64,000 bases of DNA from Stachybotrys elegans (taxonomy: Eukaryota > Ascomycota > Sordariomycetes > Hypocreales > Stachybotryaceae), in the NCBI GenBank assembly GCA_020746835.1, contig JAGPNK010000018.1:310001-374000 (forward strand). The letters run 5' to 3'. The notes beneath the pieces were generated by a model that was not told where the DNA came from, made no database searches, and worked only from the letters and a program-made list of their open reading frames with translations. The position numbers and the translations under genes were made by a program. This document shows, one piece after another, positions 23,544 to 35,064 of this stretch (within the stretch, counting starts at the first letter, position 1; each line of letters starts with the position of its first letter).

Positions 23544-23994
23544 GATGACCAAAAACAATGACCTCGTTGGAACTCAGACGCAGAAAGACGTGCCCAGATA
23601 CGAGGTCTAGGTGGTGGGAAAAGCCAGGAAGATATGGGGCAGCATGTGGCATTTAGACTAAATGGCACCAGATGCAAACACCCCAAATCAAAGTGTCCCT
23701 GCTATCTCCATTATCAGGGCCTGTTCCTTGTCAACATCGCCCCTGGGTCGCCGACGTCTCCCGGTTGTGGGGCTGATAGCGTTGAACGCCGATGCAAATA
23801 CGATTCATTTCGCTTTCCGAGGCGAGGCACTCCAACACTCCGACATCGCCAGCACCGTCACTTTGCCAGCGCACTTGGGCATTTTGTCCTTAGCAGATAT
23901 ATATCCCTATTTTGGGCGTCGTAAGAATATTTCACAGAGAATTAAAATATTAGAACATCCATCGAGAGTAAAACCATTGCTGTGCATTCTGAAG
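23544..23994. other. intergenic between regulator and permease
   Basis: 450 bases; would hold the permease promoter. The plus-strand open frames here are antisense to the regulator's last exon or chance frames. Confidence 0.5.
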
Positions 23995-26146
23995 CTAGTC
24001 GGTGATGAAGTATCCGCCTTCCATGCTGAAACCAGCCACGCGAAACCATTCATCCAAAGCATCATTGCTTTGAAGGTAGAAATCGGGCATTTCCTGTCCA
24101 ATGAAATCCAGTATAGCAACATCCGACGTGTCTTCTGTTGCAACCCCATCCGTGCGGTCTCTGGCGTCCACCGGACCTTGCGCTGCTGCTGTACAACCGC
24201 CGACAGCATTTGCCTCCAACTGTCTCTTCGCAAGATCAGAGTATATCTTGCCCAGGAATTTGGCTTGCAGTGTGCAGCTTGATCCGGTCGGCGCCTGCTC
24301 TTTGAAGAACACCGAGTACGTGTTGCGAATGGACTCGATAACATGGTCCTCAATTTGCTCAACAAGATTCGGCGAAACAGAAAAGAGCAGCTGGTGCAGA
24401 GTCAGAATGCAAGTCGGCCACCCTTGTGCTTCCTACGCATGATCACCAACGTACCTTGACTAGGAAAGCAGCAGCATAGGCCGTCATAACATGGATGGAG
24501 TCCTGTGCAAGATACAGACAGGACGAGTACTGACCGATAAGGTGCATCATTTCCTGCGCGTTGCGGAAGGCCGACCACATGATCTCAAAGCCCGGAGAGT
24601 GTTCCACATCGCCTGAAGTGATAATTACCTGCAATGGCAGAGTGTATAGTTGCAACTGGGCATGTGCGCTGTAAAAGGCAAGCAGAAAGTGGTGGCATGT
24701 GCGGTGGCCGTTGTCGTCAGTATTGGCCTGGATTGCACGAGACCATCGATCTTTCCATCTGTCTATCCGTTTGTTCAACGATTCCAACATCGAGCTTGCG
24801 ACTTTTATGACTTGTCGTTCCGCAAACTTCTGCTCCGATCGTAGCATGGTGAAGATGTCTGCCGTCTCTAACCTTAGAGTGACAAAACTCGCAAGAAGGA
24901 GGTCGTTGTCAGAGGCTAAGCGGTCACGGCACCACAGGTCTACCGACTCTATAAAGGCACTTCTCTCTATCATGTAGGGGCGCCCTGTCTGCAAGCTCAT
25001 GCTGGGCATCGTGTCAGTCATGGTACAAGTGGAAACGATCCATCATCCTGCGAGCTAACCTTCTGTCGTAGACAAACAGGACATACCAGGTACGTTCTAT
25101 GTTACGAATTTCTCTTGGTCTATTATTGGATGCGGGAGACGCAAGCTCAGGAGAGTATGTCAAGCGATGCCATCCCATATCCATGCACAAGCGAATGGCA
25201 TATCCCAAGGAAGTCCATGCTCGTGTGTCCTGGGGCTCCTTCCAATATGTGAGGATGAGTGTTGCTTGAGCAACTTCGGCTGACTTGGCGCCCGTCTGGA
25301 ATGCATGCGTGAAGAGCTTCTGTGCATGATCATACAATCCTCTGTGAAGAGAAGGGTTGAAGAATTTGGATGAAACAGCGAGGATGGAAGTGAACAGAAA
25401 CGAGGACCGATCTCGTACGTAATTGAATGTATGGAGATAAGGATCTAACTGGCAGATATAAGGGTTGAGTTCGGTGAAGAAGCTAGCAAGTAGACTTGTC
25501 AGCTTGTCTCACAAGAGGAACTAGCATCTGACGACAAATAAGACACTGTAGAGTCCTTACCTGCCAAAAAGCGAGTGCGCTATCGTGTAATGGACAAGAC
25601 GCAGCTCTATGGGATCATTGCTAGAAAAGCTCGATGCGTCCTTTTGGCTGCCTAGTGGTTCAACGTCATGGGTGCTTAGGATCTGTCGCAGGGAAAACCT
25701 GCCGCTCATGGCGGTATGGTTTAGAACCCCGGAAGGCTGGAGTCCATCCGTGGAAATGGCCGGTGGTCTCTCCGTTGCATCTCTTCCCGGAGAGGCAAGC
25801 TCGCCGATGGATCTGCTCGTATTTGGGCCCGGGGTATCATTTGGACAAGCCCCATCGAGTGGCAAGGTGACTTCTGCCTGCAGCGACACAGGAACTGTAG
25901 AAATGGTAGTATTACCCGTCCTGGTGATTCTGGGATCCGGATTAGTGAGCTGTTCTCTCCACGCATGGGCATCGCTGCACCGTCGAGCCACCCGAGTCAT
26001 CCTCACCGTGTTCCTGGTTTGCGCGCTCTTCGATGCTTTTGGAATATGCATTCGAGAGACTTGCGGGAGCAACGCTCGCATACTGATGAATTGGAAGAGA
26101 CCCTGCACCGTATTTTGATCCTTCGGCATGCAAGGCAAGCGTTCAT
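23995..26146 (-). CDS. Zn2Cys6 transcription factor with fungal_trans domain
   Basis: Five exons (26146-26007, 25929-25561, 25482-25060, 25001-24455, 24390-23995) give 624 aa. The zinc cluster is at the extreme N-terminus: MNACLACRRIKIRCR, then CERCSRKSLEC, spaced C-x2-C-x6-C-x8-C-x2-C-x6-C, with a basic tail (QKHRRARKPGTR). GRFSLRQIL marks the end of the linker. The middle domain shows SFFTELNPYICQLDP, FTSILAVSSKFFNPSLH, IRLCMDMGWHR and YVLFVYDR, typical of amino-acid catabolism regulators such as the ARO80 type. A 32-base GT-AG stretch inside intron 1 also restores the frame but is too short; the 77-base intron has a good CACTAAT branch site. The neighbouring permease suggests joint control. 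Confidence 0.9.
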
Positions 26147-26718
26147 CTTGGGGTATTTGCTCGAACTCTAAAGCAGTGATGACCTACGGGGTGGAAGAAG
26201 GCGAAGGGAATGAAACAACTTCACAAATGGCAACTACCTGAACATGCTTCTACGGTGCGTTGGCCAAGGTGTGCTTGGCAGTAAACAACCTCCAAAGACC
26301 ATTGTTAGTATCTGCACAGGTGTGAGAATACAGAGATGGGAGAGGTAGGAGCCGGTAGCGGAGAAGACGCCGGCATCGGCCAATTCCGATCTATCCGTGT
26401 CTTGTGGGGGCTTGTTAGAACACCGACGTGGCGCCATATTCCATCTCTTATCTGAGCCTCGTTTAGTCCAAGTCTTGAACGCCGGCGGCGACGGGACCAC
26501 AGGACCCATCAGCTTGAAGGCCTGCACAGCGTATCCCTGGCATTCTCACGAGCCATAACAGGCGTCCAAAAGCTGGCTGCTGTGCTGGCCTGCACTGTCT
26601 TGCTAGATATCACCAACAAATCACGTCCTCTCCATCCTCATACCTTAGCAGGGTAAAGCCATTCACATATGCAGGATGGCGGGTCATGTGTAGGTCTATC
26701 TTTCGCTAGTTCAGTTCA
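26147..26718. other. divergent promoter region
   Basis: About 570 bases between the regulator and the reductase gene. Minus-strand frames here are not supported by motif or splice phase. Confidence 0.5.
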
Positions 26719-28793
26719 GTGCAGAGGCTGACTGGAGACAGCAACATGATGGACGATGTCCTCATCACCAACTGTGCGTTGTTCCCCTTCCCGCAAATTA
26801 CCCACATTCTCGAGTCTAAAACCTCACAGTATCTCCGGAGCTACTTCGATCTTCACTACGGACCCTCATCTCGCTCGGTGGCCATAATCAGCAAGCCTTT
26901 GTCCAGCATGTACGCAGGCATATTACCTCCTCCCCGGCCACCACTCCCAGTGGCAAAGAGCTGTTCCCAGTGCCCAACGTGCTCTCCGATGCATGTATAA
27001 AATATCTGGCAGATACCAGATGTGTATTTTCTTGCAAGCTCTCTCTGCAAGCTGTCTACCGGTCAGAAGTGCAAGAAGATGAACTGGTTCATAATACGTT
27101 TTATGCTAACCATCACTTACAGTCTCTCAGAGTTCTGCCAAGCTATTGTAGCAGCTAATGCTACTTGGGAACTTGAATCCAGTTTAGAAAAGGCTCTGGA
27201 AGGTTTTGGCGGCGACATTGTCCAATGTGTGCAATCGTTGAAAGAAGCTGGGCTTGTACCCACAGATGAGCTGAAGGAGGCTCTCAGAGACCTCGTCAAG
27301 TCTCTGTCTCAGATGAGAGCATACTGTGTGGGTTCAAAGCCACAGCGCCTCACATACCCTCTTACTCGTGGCGAACGACAAGTCCATGATATCTTCTCTT
27401 TTCTGTTTCCCACAGAGGCTTCGGCACCCGATGCCCAACCAGTGAAGGAGAGGATTGATGTAAAACTACCTACATCCAGCAAGGTTGAGACCTTCAAGTT
27501 GGGCGACCTACAATTCCCTAGGCTCTTTAACGGCTTCTGGCAGCTCTCCTCTCCTGCTTGGGGATCAGCCTCGGCTGACAAGCAGGAGCAAGCTCTCAAG
27601 AGCTTGGTAGAGGCCGGGCTTTATGCGGCAGACATGGCAGATCATTATGTAGGTCCACTCCAACGATCGATGCTCTCTTCTTTACTTGCTCACTGATGTT
27701 CTAGGGTGACGCCGAGCTCGTCTACGGCGACTTTCGTAATAAATTGGCGCCTAAAGTACAGAGCAAGGTGTATGCAGCTACCAAATGGTGCGTTTTTGGA
27801 CCAGTGAAGGTCCCAATCACCGAGGCGTGGGTGTTGGAGAATGTTGAAGCTCGATATCGGAGACTTGGAGGGTGTGTTGATCTCTTACAATTCCACTGGT
27901 ATGATGTGAGTATATGACTTATGATCGTCATGTGTGCTCCCTAACTGAAGACTTTAGTACGAAGTAAAAGACTGGCTGTTCATCTTGGAGCAGCTTATTC
28001 GCCTCACCAAGTCAAGGCCTGACCTGGTACGTGCCATCGGGCTGTGCAACTTTGACTCCGACTACACCGTGGAGGCATGCGAGTATCTCATTTCAACCAC
28101 TGGATCTGTCGGGATTGTCTCCAATCAAGTCCAGGTAAGCGTTTTATGCATCTGCCATGTCGTCAATACGTATATTGACACTCATCAGTTTTCACTTCTC
28201 GACTCGCGACCACTCCAGCGCATGTGTGCAGTGTGTGATAAATACGGCCTGAAGCTTTTGACCTATGGGTCATTTGTAAGAAACACCGAATCATATTTTA
28301 TGCACTGCTAATCAGCGAGCTCTAGTCTGGCGGCTTGATATCAGAGAAGTGGCTCGGACAACCAGCTCCAGACTTGTATTCCGAGTCACTAAAACTGACG
28401 CCTTCCCAACGAAAGGTGAGTGTCAGACATTTGCAAAATGTCCCAGGCTAATAGATATAGTATTACGATATCATTACGACTTGGGGAACGTGGGCAGAAT
28501 TCCAAGAGCTCCTGGCAGCCCTTGTTCGAGTAGGCTCTAAGCACCAAGTAAGCCTTACGAATGTGGCATCACGCTGGGTGCTGCAGCAGCCTGCTGTAGG
28601 TGCTGTCATTGTCGGCACACGCCTCGGTGTTTCAGCACATGAGGGTGAGAACCTCCGCGTCTTTGACTTTTCTCTCGATGAAGAGGATATTGCAGTCATC
28701 AACAGAGCTGCTTTGGGCGTGGACATGGTGAAATCGGTTGCTATTTACCAGAAGATTGGAGATTGTGGGCATGAATATCGTTCCATGCACTGA
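26719..28793 (+). CDS. aldo/keto reductase with extra N-terminal region
   Basis: NADPH-dependent reductase of the AKR superfamily, probably cytosolic. The C-terminal two thirds form the barrel: FPRLFNGFWQLSS, AADMADHY|GDAELVYG (catalytic Asp and Tyr), AATKW (Lys), LLQFHWYD (His), IGLCNFDS, SNQVQ|FSLLD, and VASRWVLQQPAVGAVIVGTR. Five introns in this part (after HY, WYD, NQVQ, GSF and SQRK) are in phase. The N-terminal region (DDVLITNCALFPFP, then WELESSLEKALEGFGGDIVQ and QRLTYPLTRGERQ) is not one I can name. An in-frame stop near 26998 must be removed by a 213-base intron (GTACGC near 26908 to CTTACAG at 27121) or reflects frameshifts. The start may be 26719 or 26746. Confidence 0.75.
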
Positions 28794-29064
28794 AATCAGC
28801 ATATAATACTTAAATGGTATTGTGATGGTTTGAACCTTAGTTTGGCCTCTTCTTGTGTTCGAAATCTCTTGGTCACATCGGGCCAGAAGGGGAACTGCAG
28901 CAACGGGCTAGGCCACTTCATATCAAGTAACATTAGGGAGGTCGTTTATGCCACTCATGATACCATCACTCTACTAAGCTAAACTATAGGCAGTCGTGTA
29001 ATGCCTCCACTGAGAGCAGAATTCTGTCAATGCGCCAAGAACCAATACCACCCGACGTGCCTTG

Positions 29065-29958
29065 CTATTTCAAATATACAGCCGCAATCTCAATCGAACG
29101 TACCCTGGTATTCTCATCGGACGAATGGTCCACCCCATATCTCCAATTCCTTGCAATGTCGTCAAGAAAATCCTTTGCCGACATGGAATGAATCAAGGGG
29201 TGGTCACCAAATGGTGTAGAATAGCACACATCACGGGAGAAATAATCGGGCATGTCTCTCGCTGACATCCTCAATCTCCTGACTGCGCCACCCAGTTTCT
29301 TAATTCGAAGCGGCCGTGTGCATCGCGCCGGAACGTTGATGGTCGCATCGCAAGGTTCCAAGAACCCCGTCTCGGCTGTGAATACAACCGACACACTCTC
29401 TAGGTTGCTAAACTGTGGCATGTACTTTACAAGCCAGGTCGATTTCTTTGCCTGGGCCATGTCGAATGCCACGTGTCGGATACTAGCCATCCATGCTGGG
29501 CCAGTGTTTGGCATGGCCGGTATCTTCTTCTGAAAGAAACCAACGACGTTTTTGGGGATGAAGAGAATGTTCTCGGCGTAATTTTTCGGGAGCAACTCCT
29601 GCGCAACGCGTCGCGACTCCGTGGAAGTTGCCAACAAAACATTATAGGGGAGAGATTCAAGGAGTGGGTTGGGACGATTGTCATCTCGTGGATAAATATG
29701 CTTTTGTCGCAGCACGTAGAGACATGCCGGCGTGTCTGACGCAGCAAAGGCTAAACGCCAAATTTTGAGCCGCAACTCTGTTGGTAACAGCGGAAATGAT
29801 GGGAATGATGGTTTCTCGAGCTGTACGGCATTCTTGCGGGTGACGTTGGTCCGGGTTCGTCGCGACTTTGCCGACTTGGCAGCCGACGACGATTTGCGCC
29901 CACGCTTCCTGTTGGCCATAGTGCTTCTGAGGTCTGGCGGCAGTAATGAAATCCCCAA
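29065..29958 (-). CDS. 2EXR-domain protein
   Basis: Single exon, 297 aa from the first ATG or 284 aa from MANRKRGRK at 29919, which has the better context because the basic cluster (KRGRKSSSAAKSAKSRRTRT, a likely nuclear signal) then starts the protein. FPLLPTELRLKIWRLAF is the 2EXR core motif, an F-box-like helix. The rest has a Cys-poor alpha/beta pattern (ESRRVAQELLPKNYAENILF, IRHVAFDMAQAKKSTWLVKY). Such proteins are abundant in Pezizomycotina and their function is unknown. Confidence 0.85.
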   Translation of the reverse strand: MGISLLPPDLRSTMANRKRGRKSSSAAKSAKSRRTRTNVTRKNAVQLEKPSFPSFPLLPTELRLKIWRLAFAASDTPACLYVLRQKHIYPRDDNRPNPLLESLPYNVLLATSTESRRVAQELLPKNYAENILFIPKNVVGFFQKKIPAMPNTGPAWMASIRHVAFDMAQAKKSTWLVKYMPQFSNLESVSVVFTAETGFLEPCDATINVPARCTRPLRIKKLGGAVRRLRMSARDMPDYFSRDVCYSTPFGDHPLIHSMSAKDFLDDIARNWRYGVDHSSDENTRVRSIEIAAVYLK

Positions 29959-30356
29959 AGGAGGTCAGATGTCAACCACTTTAAATAATGAGCTTCCTGG
30001 GGTGTGCCTTACACTGCGCCACGTCACAGGCAGAATGGCGTGTGCCTACCCTCCCTGCGCCACTCCATAAAGGCGGAATGATAGGCATAATTCCCGATTC
30101 AGAAGAGTGAGGCGCTGTAATCATGCAGTGCAGCCAACAGTAAGGCAGTGCCTGCAACCAAATCAGTCGTAAACTGTAGGGGAGGGCAACGAGACTGTCG
30201 CTAGGCTACTGGAGAAAATCTGACTGGCCTAGTCACAAGGACCAGAATTTTATGAAGTCACTCTCAATTGTTTACGCATGTCTGAGAGGGGTCACATATT
30301 GTTGGGATGCTCGGAAGATTGGACCGTACAGCAGCATCGCGATTGAACAAAGTGTT
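29959..30356. other. intergenic
   Basis: About 400 bases between the 2EXR promoter and the 3' end of the P450; nothing recognised. Confidence 0.5.
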
Positions 30357-32281
30357 CTATGGCATTCCAGACCTCTTCTCAAACTTTAGACCGAAGGTTC
30401 CGGGTGTCAGACTTAGAGCTTCTGTACCGTGCAAGAGCCTATTCTTCAGCTGTTCAGCGGTCTCTCCTGCTTCCGTGACCGCAGACCATGTAAAGGTCTT
30501 CACTAAATGAGAGACGAAGCAAACCATCTCGACTTCGGCAAACCTCTTCCCGATACATTTTCTCTCGCCTTTAGAGAAGCCTGTAAAATTTGGAGACTGA
30601 AGTCTGTTCCCCACCAGGTGCCGCGTTGGCTTGAACTCCTTAGAGTCATCCCAATAGAATGGGTTCCGCTGCGAAGCCGGCGAATCAATTACAACGTGAG
30701 CGCCCTTTGGTAAGACGCGCTCACGTTCGACTGACTTGCCATCTGGTGTCCATGTTCTGTAAGGAATCTTGACGTCCTCTTGTACCACCTTGGGAAGCGT
30801 CATGACAAGGTCACGGAGGCGCATAGCTTCATAACATGTCGCAAGCACCAACGGCAACGCGTTGATGCACTCATAAGAAAGTAAGCCCTCGGTGGCCTCT
30901 GATATCTCTTGGCGCAGTTTCTCCTGCCATTCTGGATAGAGCGCCAGAAATGCCAATGTAAAGGTGAGTGTGTTTGACGTTGTTTCATGTCCAGCACTAG
31001 AGATAGGTCAGGACAGTTACCACGGAGTAGACCCAACTGCTTACACCACAAAGATGAAAATATTGCCAATGACTTCATCTTTAGAAAGTCCAGTGTCTGG
31101 GGGTTTCTCGTGCGCGCCACGGTCATCTACCTGGGCAGCTACCAACGAACCCAGAACGTCACGATATATCGGTTTACGGCTTTCGGTACCTTGGATCAGT
31201 TCGGATCGTCTTGACTCCGCCATCATATGTAAATGATGCACCATGCATCTTTGAGCGTTTCCGAAGCGGCGTAGACTAGGCAATGGATTATACTCCATGA
31301 ACCACTATGAGACATGTTAACTCGTGACCTGCAGACATGCTGCTGCGGCAGCCCTACCAATGGGAAGAGTAGTTGAGCCACAAGGGAGCCTTCAACAATG
31401 TGGAGAGCCTCGTAAAAAGGCACTGATGTGATTGTAAGCCATGAGGTCATGACAGTGGGCCTGGATTTCTTACTCAGGGCGTCTTTTGTAGTTTGAATTG
31501 TCCATGGCGAGTCCATTCCGAACCAAGACTTGCAAATGACACGCATAGTAACCTGCTTGGGTTAGAGGATTCGCCATTGGAAAATTGACATACTTTGTTC
31601 ATAAGCTCCTTGGTGTCGGATATTACCCCTCCGACTTCGAGGCGCTCTTGGCGCATCATCTCTTGAAATGCACTAGCCATCGAGTTCCAGCCTTCTTGCA
31701 TGGTTGACTCTCCAAAGCAGGCCTTGACAGCCAGTTTATGACGTTTGTGATCCAGCCCGTTCTGCACTGAAACAATCTGGTTGCCGAAAATATTGATGGC
31801 GCGGTAGCGAAACATATCCAATGGTTTGAGAAACACGCTACTTTTGGCCAATATGAGCTGAGCGGCTTCCGGTGAAGAAGTGATGTAAACTGCGTGGTCC
31901 GGGGTTGATAGCTGTGTCAAAGCTATCAGGTCTGACCCTGCGTCGGCATACTCTAACAGAAATCAGTATCTGCTGTAATAAGATACCCGGCCACTTACTC
32001 TTCCACGGATCGTCAATGGCGTAGGCGTTAGCGGGCCAGATAAATGGTATATGCGGAAGCATGGTTCTCGCTCCTGACTCAAAGAACCCCAAAGCACTAT
32101 GGATCTGCGGCAGGCCTTTGACAGACCGTCGGACCAGTGAATACCGATAAACCCATCGTGTAATGAAAGCAGTGATTACAATTATGAACCAAGAGCCGTA
32201 AAAGGACCCGTTGGGGATCTGTGTGGCGGACATGCTGTCGATTTGCCCTGTGGTTTGTCGGATGGAAACACCAACCCACAC
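30357..32281 (-). CDS. cytochrome P450 monooxygenase
   Basis: ER-anchored haem-thiolate oxygenase. The N-terminus (start 32281, or 32233 at MSATQ) has one membrane helix (SWFIIVITAFITRWVY), then the GLP hinge. Introns resolve in phase after DDPWK, ELMNK, LLFPL and FIFV. Motifs: I-helix AGHETTSNT, K-helix EAMR (E-x2-R), PERF-like region FKPTRHL, and the haem loop FSKGERKCIGKRF with the Cys ligand. The layout matches fungal P450s of secondary metabolism or xenobiotic oxidation. It has no biosynthetic core gene beside it, so a pathway is not implied. No disruption seen. Confidence 0.92.
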
Positions 32282-32762
32282 GTAAAGTCTGGATGGGAGG
32301 TCAGATGTTAAGGAAACTTGCCTTCACTATATGAGTGTTAGAGTTAGGCATCAAGCTGCTTATCCGTTATCAGACCAAACCCCGCTCCTCGACACCCATT
32401 CACTCGATGATGATCTGCCAAGGAGGAAGGGATCATAGTGTGGGTTGTACACGAATCGGGAAGCGGGACAACAAGCACCTTGCTAGACGGGTGACAGGGG
32501 CTGGAGGCTGCATCATCATAAGGCATAGCGGGATGTAGGGCAAAGCTTCTGCGCATGACAATGGTGTATAATCTAGTTTCTAAGTTTCTCATGGTCTGTA
32601 CATTTTCCCAGCCTCTTGTATCCACGCGGCACGTCACGTAGCGAAGAGGCATCGGCTCGGGTCAGAGTGTTCTTGGTTTGCCGTCGAAACATGTGATTTT
32701 GAGCTGCAGATGCATACCCCCACCACTCAACCTGGAATTGATCAACGGGTGTCCTTGGATTT
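32282..32762. other. intergenic
   Basis: About 480 bases between the P450 start and the 3' end of the Egh16-like gene; nothing recognised. Confidence 0.5.
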
Positions 32763-33748
32763 CTAAGCCCTGTTGTTCTGGTTGCCCCCGCGACCCTGTC
32801 TTCCTTGCCTGCCCTGTCGGCCCTGTCTACCTCTGCCCCTTCCCGGGTTTCCGGCAGCAGGGGCAGCAGATGGCGTAGCCAGCTCCGTGGGAGGAGAGTT
32901 GACGAGGGTAGGGTTCGCTGCGAGAAGCGCCTCTGCCAGGTCCACGCCTTGGGCGTCGGCGCTCGACTCCTGGTTGACCTTGACAGAAGCGGGCAGATCC
33001 TTGATGTTTTGCTGCACCTGCGCATTGATACCATCGAGCGTCTGGGCGCTCACGATGTTCTCGGCCGTGTTGTCGTTGGGAGCAACGTCGGTTTGTTGAA
33101 CGGCAAAGCAGCCTCCGAAGTTTTGGGCATTTCTGCAGCGGACCGTGCAGATGTTACCGGTCGATGCTGATGTTACGTTAGGCATTGGATTGGCCGGTTC
33201 GCGCTGTGTCGACTTACCTCCTATGCATTCCATGCTGTCGGGCATGGCAACCTGGATGGTGATGTTGCCCGTCGCATCGGCAGCCTTACCCTGCGTGACT
33301 TGGAGTGGCGTCTGACCGGAAATGCCCAGGGCGTTGCTTGATGGGTCGAGATCGCAGGTGAAGGGCCCAGTTCCTTCGTCCGATCGCTGGCTGAATGTGA
33401 CGTCCACCACCGTGCCATTCTGCACTCGCGTGACGTCGCCGTCCGAAAGCGCAAACTCGGTCTTCTCGCCAATGTCGATGTTGCCGCCCTTGAGAGTTCT
33501 GCCGCATTCGTTGACAATGTTGGCGACGATCTCGGACTGGGTAATGAAGTTTGCGTCGTCGGGATCGTTGGGGTCGACTGGGGAACATTCATCAGCAATC
33601 GTCCGAGGCACAGTGGCCAGGAGTGCTCACCTTGCAGGCCCTTGCTGGCAACCCTATCGCCCTCGGCCTGCGCACTCAGCAGCACCGCCTGGCCATAGAC
33701 AAGCCCCAGCTTGGCAAAAAGCACGAGAGTCGTAGAAACAGAAGGCAT
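32763..33748 (-). CDS. Egh16-like (MAS/GAS-type) secreted protein
   Basis: Family of secreted proteins first found in infecting mildew and in Magnaporthe appressoria; molecular role unknown. Exons 33748-33631, 33577-33218 and 33166-32763 give 293 aa. A signal peptide ending near VYGQAVLLS is followed by family motifs: VDPNDPDDANFITQSEIV, NECGRTLKGGNIDIGE, GPFTCDLDPSSNA, STGNICTVRCRNAQ and FGGCFAVQQTD. Conserved Cys are in place. The C-terminus is unusual: after a Pro/Ala linker come GR repeats with four GRQ units and GGNQNNRA, low-complexity and positively charged. All junctions keep phase. Confidence 0.9.
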
Positions 33749-35064
33749 ATTGAACCAATGAAATGCGAATGGAATAGAATAGGAATTAAACGAATTTGGA
33801 GCAAGAAACGAAGATTCCAGGGCAGACCTGCTAGCCGATGGTTGAAGAAAGAAGACAAGACGAAAGGAGAAGCACAAGGGCCTGCCGAGATTTAAAGAAG
33901 CGCGGCTTGTCATGTCAAGTCTGGTACTCGTCTGTGCCATTGTTTGACCCGGCGCAGACCGGCCCACTTGCAGCGAACGTCGTAACGCAGCGCATGGGCA
34001 CTTGGTGTTTCGAAGATGGGGAGACTTCACGTCCAAGTCGTGTTTCAAATGGCAAAACAGTACGTGGTTGCGGTGTCGGGACCCATCCGGCTTGCGGGTC
34101 CTGGGGAGGAAAGCTCGTTTATTCCAGACAACACTCCTTTAGTGGGATCATAATTATGGCCCCAAAGCGCGTAGAACCAGGGCACTGTGGGAAGTCTGCC
34201 GCAGAGCTTACGCAGCGCTGTTGCGAGTTTGCTTCGCTGTGACTTGTCTACCCCTTGCTCTCCTGTCGCCATAAAACAACTGGTTCATATCCAGAGTATG
34301 GAGTAGCACGTCGCATCTCGACTCGATTGGTTGCTATATATAGATGGTTCAAATCCAATCCAATCATTGTCGCTGGAGTTCTCCTCAAGTGCCGAGATCT
34401 CTATAGAACCTCCCATAATATTCCCGGGCCCAAGACGTACCCGGGATTGCCCGCAATCACCATTTAAGCACCATCCGCTGCCCCGAGATTGACCATGAAT
34501 GCTCTCCTGCCGCTGTACAAACGATTGGTTGGTGTAGCACGCCGATCGCGGTTCAATTGACTGCTATACATAAATAGCCCAAGTCCACCCTAACTCTCGT
34601 TATCACAAATCCCTCCGCATCGACTGGCACAATGACCTTTCTGACCCTTCCCTGTCGGCGTGTTGACCTGCCTCCAGCTAGACGTGAAGCGCTTCATCAA
34701 CTCGTAGCTGCCCCATTATCCCGCCTTGCCATGGCCGTCACTTCAATCTCCGCCCTTCCGTGGCTTGCTCATTTAGACAGAAAACCCAAATACTTTCTAC
34801 TGCACTTGTGTAGCCCGTGAACCGAGCTGGGGAAGAGTGACCTGGATGAGCGTGCTGAGTTTGACTGTAAAGGTAAAATTGGCGCAGGATATGCGGTATG
34901 ACAGAGAGGCTGGAGTGGAACCAACACCAACGCACAAATTGACCCCGGTATCCTATGGCAATTGGGCTGTTGGGATGCCTTCCCATCTTATTCACTTAAA
35001 TATGTACTAGCCACGCAGGCCTATCCAATCATCCTTTGACAGCCTTTTCAATCCCACTACCCCA
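33749..35064. other. intergenic with a diverged duplicated segment
   Basis: About 1.3 kb. Two related segments begin at about 34303 and 34534 (see repeat). An ATG at 34632 follows the second TATA-like box by about 60 bases, but the 62-codon frame has no motif, so no gene is called. Confidence 0.45.
34303..34602 (+). repeat. two diverged direct copies of a promoter-like segment
   Basis: Segments at about 34303-34372 and 34534-34602 share GTAGCACG, TTG-x2-TGCTATA and a following TATA-like run, with about 70 per cent identity by eye; many differences are C/T changes. Interval about 231 bases. Confidence 0.45.

Noticed and set aside
25975..26006. 32-base GT-AG stretch in the second regulator gene
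   Set aside because: Too short to splice; a 77-base intron with a good branch site explains the join.
34340..34370. GGTTCAAATCC resembling a tRNA T-loop
   Set aside because: The flanking bases do not form a T stem and no cloverleaf can be drawn.
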